From Flaveria trinervia (Eukaryota > Streptophyta > Magnoliopsida > Asterales > Asteraceae), in NCBI GenBank assembly GCA_025506515.1, contig CM046453.1, positions 34,359,851-34,423,850 of the forward strand: DNA of 64,000 bases, in the 5' to 3' direction. Numbering within the stretch: the first letter of the stretch is position 1; each line of letters starts with the position of its first letter. Positions 1-10,201 of the stretch are shown here, piece after piece. The notes beneath the pieces are model-generated. The model ran no database searches and was not told the origin of the DNA. It was given only the letters and a program-made list of their open reading frames with translations. The position numbers and the translations under genes were made by a program.

Positions 1-690
1 GCCGAGGGCTGAAAGTTCCAAGGCAGCAAAGAAGACTGGAGGTGAAGGGCAAAGAGTGAGCACTAGGGTGTTCACGATGATGCAGGAGGAGGCTAGGATG
101 GACTACGATGTTGTGTCAGGTACGTTACTAGTAATCAAACTCTAGCTTCTGTGTTATATGATTCTGGTGCTAGTAGGAGTTTTATTTCTGCTGCTTTTGG
201 TGTAAGTTACTTGTTAGTAGTAGGAGTATAGATAAGCCCTTCGATATAGAAACTGTCATAGGTAAGTCTACCAAGATTTCTGAGATGATAGAAGGCTGTG
301 ACATAGAATTGGAAGGTCATCAGTTTCCTGTTAGACCATTCGTGATGACCTTAGGCGGGTTCGACGTAGTAATAGGAATGGATTGCTTGGCGGACTACAA
401 GGCGAACAATGTGTGCCGCATAAAGATGAATCGGTTGTTAGCCTCTGATGGGAGTTCGGTAATGGTTTATGGTGTTCGAGTCATTACGATCCCGAAATAG
501 ATTTCGATGGTGGTGGCGGGAAAGTTCATGTGACGTGGACGTAGTGCCTACTTGGCCTACATATAGGATGTGGAGATGCTAACACCACAGCTGTCCGATG
601 TACCGGTTGTGTGTGACTTTCTGGACGTGTTTCTAGAAGAGTTACCAGGAGTGCCACTAGACCGTGAAATCGAGTTCCAGATTGATTTGA
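1..690 (+). pseudogene. Gypsy-A gag tail and aspartic protease (decayed)
   Basis: The window opens in the basic stretch after the gag zinc knuckles (KPRAESSKAAKK-like, matching copy B at about 8100-8170). The protease follows: an LYDSGASRSF active-site motif near 150-185 and a GFDVVIGMDCLADY block inside the frame 285-500. Frameshifts break it between 125 and 285. The stretch 500-690 encodes the protease-RT linker (a DVPVVCDF-like block, the second half damaged). In life this protease would cut the Gag-Pol precursor in the particle. It is clearly dead here. Confidence 0.8.
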
Positions 691-1575
691 TACCGAGTGC
701 CTAACCTGTTGCTAAGGCACCGCATCGGTTGGCTCCGACCGATATGAAGGAACTTATGGAACAACTACATGAGTTGCTTGATAAAGGGTTCATTAGACCG
801 GGTATCTCTCCATGGGGTGCTCCAGTCTTATTTGTGAAAAAGAAGGATCGTAGTATGAGGATGTGCATAGACTACCGCGAGTTGAATAGCTGACAGTGAA
901 GAATCAGTATCCACTACCAAGAATTGATGATCTATTTGATCAACTCCAGGGTGCTAGTTGGTTCTCAAGGATAGACCTCTGATTTGGTTACCATCAATTG
1001 AAAGTGAAGGAGCAAGATATTCCTAAAACAATTTTTCGCACGCGTTATGGACACTACGAGCTTCTTGTTATGTCCTTTGGTTTAACAAACGCGCCAGCTG
1101 CTTTTATGGACTTAATGAATCAAGTGTGTCGGCCGATGTTGGATAAATCAGTGATTGTGTTTATTGATGATATCCTGATTTATTCGAAGAGCGAGGAGGA
1201 GCATGGCGGTCACATTCGAGAGGTGTTAGAAACGTTGAGAAAGGAGAAGTTGTATGCTAAATTCTCCAAGTATGCATTTTGGCTACGTGAGGTTTAGTTT
1301 TTTGGTCATGTAGCAATTCCCGCAGGGATTATGGTAGACCCGGCAAAAGTAGAAGCAGTGATACAATGGAAGTCTCCAAAGACGCCATCTGAGATCCGGA
1401 GTTTCTTGGGGTTAGCGGGCGATTATAGGAGATTCATTCAAGACTTCTCCAAGATAGCTTCTCCGTTGACTAAGTTGACTCATAAGGACATAAAGTTTAT
1501 CTAGGGTCAAGAGAAAGAGAAGGCTTTTGAGGAGCTGAAGGCAAGGTTGACTCAACCTTCGATTTTATCGTCACC
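691..1575 (+). pseudogene. Gypsy-A reverse transcriptase (decayed)
   Basis: Blocks in order are APHRLAPTDMKEL at about 715-750, RPGISPWGAPVLFVKKKD at about 797-845, MRMCIDYRELN ending in a stop near 890, then an open stretch 998-1297. That stretch carries the palm motif VFIDDILIYSK (about 1156-1188), so the two catalytic aspartates remain. Another stop lies at 1296-1298, followed by the connection region EIRSFLGL at about 1390. The family copies genomic RNA into DNA. Several stops and a frameshift rule out function. Confidence 0.85.
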
Positions 1576-2860
1576 CGAAGTTGGAGAATATTTGGTGGTT
1601 TATTCAAATGCTTCGTACTCGAGGTTGGGTTGCGTGCTGATGCAGTGAGGAAAGTTATAGGTTACACATCCTGATAGTTGGAAGTTCATGAGGTTAATTA
1701 CCCTACTCATGACTTGGAGTTAGCAGCTATGGTCTTTGCGCTAAAGACTTGAAGGCACTACCTGTATAGGATGAAGTGCACCATCTTCATGGACCAGAAG
1801 AGCTTGAAGTACTTCTTCAAGCAGAAAGACTTGAACATGAGGCAGAGGCAATGGTTGGAGCTCATAAAGAATTATGATTGTGAGATCCTTTTGTTAGCTT
1901 TACTAGACACATAATCAAAGTTGTTTAACCTCTTAAACATAAAAATGCAACGAAATCATAGCTTAATAAGATGTTTTATAAACTGAAATTTAACGCATAT
2001 TACTAATCATCAACAAACCCAAGAACAAAGGATCAAATATATGTGAAAGAACTAGCTATCAAGCAAGAAATAACAACCAAAAACAAACTCATGAAACTAC
2101 CTTTCAAGAGCTGTCAAAACCGTGAGATTTGAGGAAGGGGATGGAGTTCTTCAACGACCAAAACACCAAGGAAGGTGTCCTCAAGCATCCATACCCACAA
2201 GCATCAAGAAAACACCTTAGTTGCTAGGCTTTGAACACCAAAAAAACGACCCAAGAAGCTGCTGAAAACCCTTTTTCAGCTGTGAATATCTTCAAGTGTG
2301 GAGAGAGTTTTGTCCCCTTTTGTTCTTTTGCATGTAAGAGAGAGGAAGAGTGGAGTGTGGGACTAGTTATGAATGTCTACTTCCAAGACACACTAAAATG
2401 AATCAACCCCTTAAAGGGGGCGGCCGAATTGGGGTTCAAATGGGGTTTCCCCCAATTTTTTTCTTCCATTTAATTGTAACTAGTCACTAAATACGTTATA
2501 TAATTAACCTTTTAATTATATAACCCATACACTCTTATTATTTGATTTTATTTAACCAAAATAAATAAGATTACAAATAATACTCATGAACAAAATATCA
2601 TTATAAGTTGTTCCATCTCATATACAATTTATTTAGAAAACCCATTTTCTAAATTGGTGTAATTATTTAATTACATGATCATCTCATCAATTAAATATTT
2701 AGTGGTGTTTGCTAGCCTTGTTATTGGGTATGACCCGACTTGGATCATAACGTACTAACCACATCAATGTTCTATGTGTCTTGGGCATAAGAATCCAACA
2801 CCATTACCATTTAGGCAAGGCTAAAGTGGTGGTGGATGCCCTTCCGAAAAGAGAGACCCG
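1576..2860 (+). pseudogene. Gypsy-A RNase H, split by a solo LTR
   Basis: The gypsy RNase H motif appears as VYSNASYSRLGC near 1598-1635; the usual first catalytic D of DAS is N here. It continues through a HDLELAA block and a DQKSLKYFFKQKDL block. At 1891 it is cut by the solo LTR 1892-2800 and resumes at 2801 with HYHLGKAKVVVDAL. Intact relatives at 27280-27400 run straight through this point, which defines the insertion. Stops are present in the first half. Confidence 0.8.
1892..2800 (-). repeat. Solo copia-type LTR (N) in Gypsy-A RNase H
   Basis: A 909-bp block starts TGTTAG and ends CCAACA. It is flanked by CCTTT (1887-1891) and CCATT (2801-2805), a 5-bp target duplication with one mismatch. 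There is no PBS, purine tract or coding sequence, so it is a solo LTR left by LTR-LTR recombination. Read on the minus strand it begins TGTTGGATTCTTATG, a style typical of plant copia LTRs, so minus is the likely orientation. It holds AT-rich sequence and no gene. Confidence 0.8.
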
Positions 2861-3990
2861 AGCCGATTCGGGTGAAGGCTTATCAGTTAGTGATGACCTC
2901 TGATATGATGAAGCAAGTCAAGGAGTTTCAAGATGAGGCGTTGAAAGAAGATCGCCTTAACTCTAAAAGGATGGGAGGTCTAATCATAGAATTGGGTGAA
3001 AACACTCATGGTGCTAGAACCTGATTCAGACGGATGTGGATTCCTTGCTATTGGGATCAACGTGGGAAGATCATGGACGAAGCTCATAAGACTTGATACT
3101 CTATTCATCCCCGGTGCTACAAAAATGTATCAATGCATGAAGAAAGATTATTGGTGGCCGGGTATGAAATGCGATGTAACGGAGTTTGTGAGTAAGTGCC
3201 TTACTTGTTTACAAGTGAAGGGCGAGCATCAGAAGCCATATGGGAAGATCCAACTATTTGATATACCGGAGTGGAGTGGGAGCATATAACTATGGAATTT
3301 ATCATGAAGCTACCGCGTACCGCGAAAGGGTTCGATGCTATATGGGTGATAGTTGATTGTTTGACGAAGAGTGCTCCCTTCCTACTGATCCACGAGACAT
3401 GTTCATCTGAGAGGTTGGTGGATTTGTTGATCGAGGAGATTGTAACTCGTCATGGTGTGTCGGTGTCTATTGTGTCTGATCGTGACATCCGGTTTACTTC
3501 TAAGTTTTGGAAGAAGTTCCATGATAAGACAGGGATGAGGTTACATATTAGCACGACTTATCATCCACAAACGGGTGGTCAGTCGGAAAGGATGATTCAG
3601 ACGCTAGAAGATATGCTTCGGGCATGTGTCATTGACTTTCGAGGAAGTTGAGATGACCACCTACCGTTAGTTGAGTTCTCATACAACAATAGTTATCATG
3701 CCAGTATTGATATGCCCCCTTATGAGATGCTATATATAGTAGGAGATGTAGAACACCCATTTGTTAGAGTGATATTAGCCAGAAAGAGTTGGGGAGTATT
3801 GAGGTGATCGAGGCTATGACTAAGAAGCTTGAAACTATCAAAGCCTTCACGAAGGCAGCTAAAGATAGGCATAAATCGTATGCCGATAAAAGACATAGAC
3901 CAATTGAGTTCTAGGTGAGTGATAAGGTTATGTTGAAAGTCTCACCTTAGAAAGGTATCATTCGGTTCAGAAAGCAGGACAAGTTAGCCC
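2861..3990 (+). pseudogene. Gypsy-A integrase (decayed)
   Basis: The zinc-binding part reads YWWPGMKCDVTEFVSKCLTC within 2996-3289. The core follows at 3271-3651 with VSDRDIRF (second catalytic D) and TGGQSERMIQTLE (catalytic E). The first catalytic position, normally MDFI, is MEFI here, so one acidic residue has been exchanged. After 3651 come a stop and frameshifts through MPPYEMLY and the C-terminal region. The integrase would join element DNA to the host chromosome. Loss of frame makes it inactive. Confidence 0.83.
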
Positions 3991-4331
3991 AAGGTACATA
4001 GGACCTTTCCGAATCATTTCCTGAATAGGAAAGGTGGTCTATAGGTTGGAGTTACCCGATGAGTTAAGCGGAATACACCTAACATTCCATGTATCCCATC
4101 TAAGAAAGTGTTTAGCTGATGAGGATATGTTTGTACCACTGGAAGATATTGAAGTAGACGAACAATTCAATTATGTGGAGCAGTCAGTGGTGATCATTGA
4201 TTGTAAGAGAAGAGGTTAAGAAATAAAGTAGTTCCCTTATGCGTCTATAGTGGAAGCACAGAAAGAGATCTAGGTCTACATGGGATACTGAAGAAGAGAT
4301 GAGGTAGCATTACCCACATTTGTTGAAGGAA
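3991..4331 (+). pseudogene. Gypsy-A chromodomain tail (decayed)
   Basis: An LPDELSGIHLTFHVSHLRKC block followed by PLEDIEVDEQFNYVEQ lies in the open frame 4034-4219. A second frame at about 4239-4330 still reads WKHRK and STWDTEEEMR, the core of a Tekay-type chromodomain, with stops and a frameshift between the two. Chromodomains of this group steer integration toward methylated-histone heterochromatin. The purine tract and LTR follow within 45 bases. Confidence 0.8.
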
Positions 4332-4360
4332 TGATAGGTTTCGGGGACGAAACCTATATA

Positions 4361-4371
4361 AGGGGGGGGGA
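4361..4371 (+). other. Polypurine tract of Gypsy-A
   Basis: AGGGGGGGGGA, two bases before the LTR start TGTAACACCC at 4374. In the family this purine run resists RNase H and primes plus-strand DNA synthesis. The long G run may be a decay expansion. Confidence 0.8.
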
Positions 4372-5019
4372 CTTGTAACACCCGGATATTTAAAAAGAAG
4401 AGAAAGAAATAATAAAAGTGAATAAAAGAAAGAAACACAATGCAACCCAAGTTGAGGGGTTAAAAGTGTTAAAAAGGATAGAAGTTTCAAAAGTTGGTGT
4501 AAAACTGGGCATGGCCGCCCATGTTGCCTACACACATCATTTCTTTCGGTTTTAGAGAGAGAAAGAGCAGAGAAGCTCTAGGATATTTGAAGAAGAGCAA
4601 GAAGAAGGCTGAATTAGGTAAGAATTCTTGGTTTTGTGATGTTCTTGACTGGCATGTGCCTCGGTTGTATGCTTATTTGTGTTTGGGTATGTATTTTGGT
4701 GGGTTTTAGGTGGTTGAACTCATAGTGCAAACGGGTTGAAGAAGTCATTCTCGAAGGTTGCTAAGATGAGTTCTAGAACCCCCTTTTTAGATATTTTAAT
4801 TGATTTTGGGCTGGAAATGCATGTGTGACTGTTTTTTTATGAATGTGGGTGTTACACCCGTATGTATGTGTATGTGAGTATGCGGGTGGGTTATGATTTT
4901 GGGTGTTATGATGATGTTATGTTTATGTTATGGTGCTTAGAATGTTAGAACAAAGCTTGGAACATGTTAGATTGATGATTGAGACTAAATTATAATGATT
5001 ATAACGTATGTTAGTTGCC

Positions 5020-5320
5020 ATGCGCCTGGATTGGTCCATGTGCCTAACGATCATAACTGCCTAAGTGTGGTCCCTTGCACCCAAAGTTCATGTGCCCAAA
5101 TAGTAGACATGCTCCTGGAAAAGGCTGAATTTGGCTAAGTGTCCCAGACGCCTAGAATTCCCAAGCGCCTAGGCACTCATTCGCCTACATAGTGCCCATG
5201 CACCTAGAAATTTCCCAGAATGACTAAGTGCTCAGCCAGGCGCCCAAATAGTTCCCTTGCACCCAAAAGTTTGTGCCTAAGTGTTCCCCATGCGCCTAAG
5301 ACGTAGAATATATTTGAGAT
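5020..5320 (+). repeat. GCGCCTA motif array inside gypsy LTR
   Basis: More than a dozen degenerate copies of CCATGCGCCTAAGTG-like words occur in about 300 bp (CATGCGCCTGG, AAGCGCCTAGG, CATGCACCTAG, CATGCGCCTAAG). Spacing is irregular, about 15-30 bp. Matching arrays lie at about 19820-20130 in LTR H and 57590-57740 plus 58343-58490 in LTR J. Gypsy-G has a different motif at the equivalent place. Confidence 0.85.
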
Positions 5321-5739
5321 TTTAGGGAAAATATAAAGAGTAGGCTTTGACTTGGGATGTTCCTGGGGCTAATGTAAGTTGACTTTATGAGGTCACATGT
5401 GATGTATGATGTATCTCATGTCATGTATGATGTTGTATGTGATATGGATGGGTATGTTTATGTTTATATTTCTTATTATGTACGTTTATTTTCCATGGCT
5501 TTACGTGGTATGTTTATGAAGGGAATGAAAACTATTATGTAATGTAAAGTGAAAGATAATGAAAAGACGAACATAATATAAGAATCCATGCATTAATGAA
5601 TGAATGAAAGTAAGAAAGTCTTGCAAGCAATTTATGGAGGTGTTAGCTATCCCGGAAGGATGTTAGCTCAATTGTGTGCGAGTTAGCTATCCCGGAAGGA
5701 TGCACACTGTGGTCTACTCTTTGTAATTGACCATACGTA

Positions 5740-6010
5740 TGGGACCCTTGCCGGTTGACCTAGGTACTGGGGTCAGCTTCGTTCATAATGTTTGAGGTCT
5801 ATGATAGACCTCAAGCCCAGTAACTAGCTTCATGCATAATGTTCGAGGTATAACACATGGCATTAGTCCGGAATGCAAAATGAATGACAGTGATGAGTGT
5901 ACTTGCCTAAGGTAATGGAATCAGCTTTGTGCACAATGTTTAAGGTCTATGATAGACCTCAGGCCCAGTAACCAACTTCATACATAATTTTCGAGGTATA
6001 GTACATGTCA
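5740..6010 (+). repeat. Duplicated hairpin unit in gypsy LTR
   Basis: A unit with AGCTT, an ATAATGTT or ACAATGTT word and GAGGTCTATGATAGACCTC occurs twice. The stems at 5794-5812 and 5943-5959 are perfect inverted repeats around a single G. The same unit is in LTR H (20630-20645) and in both Gypsy-G LTRs on the opposite strand (23809-23825, 23957-23975, 31332-31349). Its role is unknown; a structured RNA segment or regulatory site is possible. Confidence 0.75.
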
Positions 6011-6542
6011 TCGAAAGTTAACGAACGTACAAAAGATAAGTAGGAAGATTATGAATGAAGGTGAATGATAACGATGACATACGATATTGAAAGAACGAAG
6101 GTTAATGAATGAATGATGATCAAAGATAATAATGACATTATATATGTGTACATATGATGCTTGATCACGTATGCAAGTAAAGAACGGTTTTGAATGAAAG
6201 TAAAGTATATTTTATTTTAAAACTAGCACTCACTCTGCAACACTGACTTTTATGTGTTTCCAGTTGGCAGGTAACTGATTGCTGAGGATGGCATGGGCAA
6301 CCACTTGGTTTATTTTGGATGGCTTCCATTTTGTATAGCGATAATGTTTTTGTGATGTGATGCAACGAGTTATATTTTGTAATCTGTCAACGATGTATTA
6401 TTTTATAAAAGTAATTTTAATGATAGGAAATGGTTTAAATTTATTCCGCTGCAATATTTTAGTAATGGTAAATGAAAATTATATGTTTTGATGTGAAATG
6501 ATCGACCAGCTATGAGAGTTTTAGGAATGGGGCCTTACAAGT

Positions 6543-6555
6543 TGGTATCAGAGAC
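6543..6555 (+). other. Primer-binding site of Gypsy-B (tRNA-iMet type)
   Basis: TGGTATCAGAGAC lies three bases after the LTR end. It is complementary to the 3' end of plant initiator tRNA-Met, the primer used by most plant LTR retrotransposons for minus-strand synthesis. Confidence 0.9.
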
Positions 6556-6890
6556 AAGGTTTAAGTGAAACAGGTTAAAATTTTCAAAAGAAACCTAAAC
6601 TTAAATTGAGAATGGGACAAAGGAGAAGGGATGTCAGTCCGAGTAGCTACTTGCCATCAGATAATTTCTTAATGTTAACTGGTATTACGTGCGCATGTTA
6701 TGTGGTTTATGTGCTTTTAGTAGATTTAGATACTAATGTAGTCAGATAGGAAATGCTTGGGGTATAAAGAGTAAAGTAAGTTGCTAATCATAACTAACCA
6801 TTATAATTAGGGACTTACTATACATGACATAAACTGAGTTATTATCTTGAATGACCATGTTAGTGTTTGAATCTTATAACGTATTTGAGG
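6556..6890 (+). other. Gypsy-B untranslated leader
   Basis: 335 bp between the PBS and the gag start. It is AT-rich with no open frame, and similar to the leader of Gypsy-G (30420-30745, opposite strand). Packaging signals would lie here, but none can be named from sequence alone. Confidence 0.6.
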
Positions 6891-8182
6891 ATGGCCTAAG
6901 GTAGATTGTCAAAGACTTCGCGAGGTGGAGGTCGTGGTGGACGTGGTGTTGGACCATGGGTCACGAGAGGAAGGCCTAGGGCTAAAGAGGTGGTTCATGA
7001 AGAGTCCGAGATCCCTCATCTGGATGGTGGTGACAAGAGTGCTAACTTGAGAGCCTTGGTGAAGGAGGTTGTGGTAGAAGAGGTTCATCAGGTCATGCAG
7101 ACAATCCTACCATCTGCGGTGACCGAGGTGATTAAAGCTGTCAGAGTAGGAGAAAGAAAAGAGAGGAGAAAGAAAAGAGAGGAACAGGTTCTTAGGAGGA
7201 ATAGAGCAGTCGGAGACTAAGATGGTTGTCTCAACTGAAGAGGAGGAGGAAGAAGAGCATGTGCCTAAGGTAGCACAAAGCTGTAACTACGGGGCATTTC
7301 AAAGATGCAAGCCCCTGAATTTTGATAGCAAAGGCACTGCTGTTGCGGCTCACCGGTGGGTGAGAGAGATGGAAGCTGTTCTTGACATCAGCGAGTTTCG
7401 TGAAAATCAAAGGGTGAAGTTTGCCACCCACTCTTTCCTGGACTCGACTTTGTGTTGGTGCGACAATATTATCCAAGCTGAGGGTAGCTGGGCTATCGGT
7501 AGAACGAGGTGGTGGAGTTGAAGAAGTTGGTGATTGAGGAGTTCTATCCTCATAGGGAGTTGGACAAGGTTAAGAGGGAGTTCCTGCAACTGGAGGCGGG
7601 AACCATGACACACCAGCAATACACCACCAAGGTTTACAAGATGGCACGGTTGGTGCCAGATCAGGTGACGCCTCTGTCATGAAAGATCAAGAGATACATC
7701 CAAGGGCTGCCGCCAAATATTTGTAGGCACCTGATCATCGCCCGCCCGAGTTTGTTTAGGTTGGAGTTGATCTGGTAGGAAGATTGTATGATGAGCGGGC
7801 TGTGGTGGTGGCTGATGTCAGCAAGAAAGGTGGTGGTGATCGAAATTGGAATGGAAAGCGGTTTGGACGTGGCGGGGCTGCTCCAAACAATAAAGGTGCA
7901 CGGGTGGATGAACGACGTGTGGTCACATCTAGTGTAGGGATAAATAGGTGTGGCAAGTGTGGAATGGAGCACATCGGAGAGTGTAGGTGGGGATTGAACA
8001 TGTGCTTCAAGTGTGGGAAGCCTGGCCACATGACGAGAGAGTGCAAGGTGGCGAGGTTTTTTAACTGTGGTGGGGAGGGCCACATGAGCAGAGACCGTAA
8101 GAAGCCAAGGGCTGAGAGTTCTAGGGCAGCAAAGAAGGCTGGAGGTGAAGGGAAAAGAGTAGTGCCAGGGCATTCACGATGA
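6891..8182 (+). pseudogene. Gypsy-B gag (capsid and nucleocapsid), decayed
   Basis: The start ATGGCC at 6891 is followed at codon 3 by TAA. The rest reads GRLSKTSRGGGRGGRGVGP (arginine-glycine-rich N terminus), then acidic EEEEEE and a YGAFQRCKPLNFDSKG block (7222-7521) at the start of the capsid domain. A stop at about 7680 and frameshifts follow. The end of the frame 7784-8182 carries zinc knuckle CFKCGKPGHMTREC (intact CX2CX4HX4C). A second knuckle reads FNCGGEGHMSRDR, with outer cysteines lost. Gag forms the particle and binds the RNA. It overlaps the protease frame by four bases. Confidence 0.85.
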
Positions 8183-8826
8183 TGCAAGAGGAGGCTAGGA
8201 TGGACCCTGATGTTGTGTCAGGTACGTTTCTAGTAAATCAAACTCTAGCTTCTATGTTATTTGATTCTGGTGCTAGTAAGAGTTTTAATTCTACGGCTTT
8301 TAGTGCTAAGTCTCCTGTTAGTAGTAGGAGTATAGATAAGCCTTTTGATGTAGAAATTTCCATAGGTAAGTCTACCAAGATTTCTGAGATGATCAGAAGG
8401 TTGTGACATAGAATTTGAAGGTCACAGGTTTCATGTTAGACCATTAGTGATGACCTTAGGCGGGTTCGATGCAGTCCTAGGAATGGATTGGTTGGCGAAC
8501 TACAAGGTGAACATTGTGTGCTGTAAAAAGATGATTCGATTGTCAACGCTTGATGGGAGTTCGGTGACGGTTTATGGTGATCGAGTCACTACGATCCCGA
8601 AAGTGATTTCGATGGCAGTGGCGGGAAAGTGCATGTGATGTGGATGTAGTGCCTACTTGGCCCACGTAAAGGAAGTGGAGACGCGAAAACCACAACTGTC
8701 TAATGTACTGGTTGTGTGTGACTTTCCAGGCGTGTTTCCAGAAGACTTACCAGGAGTGCCACCAGACCGCAAGATCAAGTTCCAGATTGATTTGATACCG
8801 AGTGCCCAACTTGTTGCTAAGGCACT
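8179..8826 (+). pseudogene. Gypsy-B protease and linker, truncated at start of RT
   Basis: Protease motif MLFDSGASKSF (about 8251-8283) lies in the open frame 8179-8406. After a frameshift, GFDAVLGMDWLANY appears in 8447-8638, then the linker DFPGVFPEDLPGVPPDRKI in 8657-8826. The sequence ends at the first residues of RT and passes directly into the last 159 bp of an LTR. Everything from RT through chromodomain plus about 2 kb of LTR is therefore deleted. Confidence 0.85.
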
Positions 8827-8985
8827 ATATCTGTCAACAATGTATTATTTTGCAAAAGCAATATAATGATATGAGATGGTTTTAATTTATTCCGCTGCAA
8901 TGTTTTAGTAATGGTAAATAAAAATTATATGTTTTGACGTGTAATGATCGACCAGCTATGAGCGTCCCGAGAACGGGGCCTTGCA
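8827..8985 (+). repeat. 3' end remnant of Gypsy-B LTR
   Basis: From ATCTGTCAAC onward it follows the right end of LTR 4374-6539 (compare 6381-6539), including TTCCGCTGCAAT and the terminal GGGGCCTTGCA. The join to protease-RT sequence is at about 8826-8830. The host Copia-D resumes at 8986. Confidence 0.85.
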
Positions 8986-9659
8986 GTGGCAGACCTATCC
9001 TCTAAAGTGTTAACCCTAGATTCAAGGTTTGAGACTTTATAAAGTAAGGTTCTTATGGTGAGTTGCTGACTTCCCTCATCTTTTTTGAAGTATCACGAGG
9101 AGATGAGGTAACATACCTGGTATGTTCATCCTCACCACCAGATGTGGTTTCTTGGCACCCTAGTTTCTCCTTCCTAATGATGTCTCTTTCAGAGTCATCA
9201 AAGGGCACGGTTGACATAGATTCAGTCTCGGAGATGTTAACATTGTCCTAAGGATCTAATGAGGCTCCTTGAGTAGTGGTAGCTGAATCTACATGAATCT
9301 CCTCCACATTAGTGGGACTCACCTCAGTTATAGCTTGTTGATGGGGGCTAGAGATCAAAGGTTTCTCTAGGCTTAATTAATCCTTAGATGGGTGTTGTGT
9401 ATTAACCTCATGGCCTTGTAGAGACATAATCTCCTCACCAGTTCCTATAAGTAGGTCAATAAAGGATATAGAGGTTAAGCCTAATGACCCAGGACCTTGA
9501 TCAATGTCTAATGGCATTGAGCCTATGATAGGATTGTCCCTTTTTGGCTACTCAATAGAGTATAGTGACTCATCCTGAGGGGTTTCAGCTTGGGTTTTGG
9601 GCTAATGGGATTGAGACTGATGAGACTCAATACCCATACACTACTAGAAAATATACCTT

Positions 9660-9790
9660 TTGTGACACGTGATTCTCTAGTGACACGCAAAACTGTGTGT
9701 CATGAAAATACTGTCATCGTTACTAAAAACTGAATAAACGATGACACGCATTCTTGCGTGTCATTGTTTTATTGCCGTAAACAGAAGAAA
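9660..9790. repeat. Left subterminal repeats of CACTA element
   Basis: Several TGACACGC and GCGTGTCA words form short inverted repeats, for example GACACGCATTCTTGCGTGTC at 9742-9761. In CACTA families such repeats bind the element's own TNPA-type protein. Here this is inferred from position only. Confidence 0.8.
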
Positions 9791-10201
9791 AAAACACGGG
9801 ATATGATTTTATTAAATGTATGTCATCTTTTGTTTTCCTCTTTTAATTTTTTGAAAACTTAATCAAAACCCTAGCTTTAAAAGCTTAACCTCCATCCCCA
9901 CGCTGCTACTTCAACATCGATCCCCCACTCTTCTTCTTCAATCTGTGCCCGAGATCCCCCTTCACGTCCCCACAGTACAACCACCATCTCCCCATCGTGC
10001 CACCACCACCTCCCACCCTACGAATAGAAATAGTAAACCTTTCGAGCACTACCCCCGTCGTCCGACCACCACTGCCAACACCTTTCGACCACCACCGCCA
10101 ACACCCGGAGCACCATGTTACCACTATCGCCCACTCCCGTTATTTGCTCAATTTTAAGCTAATTGTTTGTCGATGTTTTGAAGAATTTCATTTTTGACCA
10201 A
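9791..10201. other. CACTA interior: proline-rich gene-like stretch
   Basis: AAACCCTAGC at about 9868 resembles a plant 5' untranslated leader. A cytosine-rich stretch follows whose frames are rich in P, T and H (9945-10157, 9997-10197). An intron-like pyrimidine and TGCAG boundary follows near 10206. This could be a captured host exon or simply low-complexity sequence. I do not recognise a protein. Confidence 0.3.

Larger units (their letters stand above)
4374..6539 (+). repeat. Shared 2.17-kb gypsy LTR (A 3' LTR = B 5' LTR)
   Basis: It starts TGTAACACCC and ends GGGGCCTTACA, with a PBS three bases downstream. Solo LTR H and LTR J are relatives. It contains a short-motif array (5020-5320), two copies of a GGTCTAT hairpin (5794-5812, 5943-5959) and an AT-rich right third. 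Open frames inside it at 4245-4535, 4521-4709 and 6165-6365 have no support as genes. The LTR would hold the promoter and polyadenylation signal of the element. Confidence 0.9.
1..8985 (+). mobile_element. Tandem Tekay-type gypsy pair A and B sharing one LTR
   Basis: The order is: internal region of copy A (left end outside the window), LTR 4374-6539, PBS, internal region of copy B, then a 3' LTR remnant ending at 8985. The central LTR is both the 3' LTR of A (a purine tract lies just before it) and the 5' LTR of B (a tRNA-Met PBS lies just after it). The right flank is Copia-D sequence beginning GTGGC, so the pair sits in Copia-D's extra ORF. Domain order PR-RT-RH-INT-chromodomain places it in the chromoviruses. 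Both copies are full of stops and frameshifts. The left LTR and target duplication are not in the window. Confidence 0.88.

Noticed and set aside
4521..4709. Small plus-strand frame in LTR A as a gene
   Set aside because: Lies within the LTR, not preserved in LTRs H or J, and has no known motif.
6543..6555. Possible tRNA gene pieces
   Set aside because: Only short stretches complementary to the tRNA 3' end, placed next to LTRs: primer-binding sites, not genes.
7661..8187. Minus-strand open frames of 143-170 codons opposite Gypsy-B gag
   Set aside because: Antisense shadows of the zinc-knuckle region; the same kind appear opposite E and G gag.
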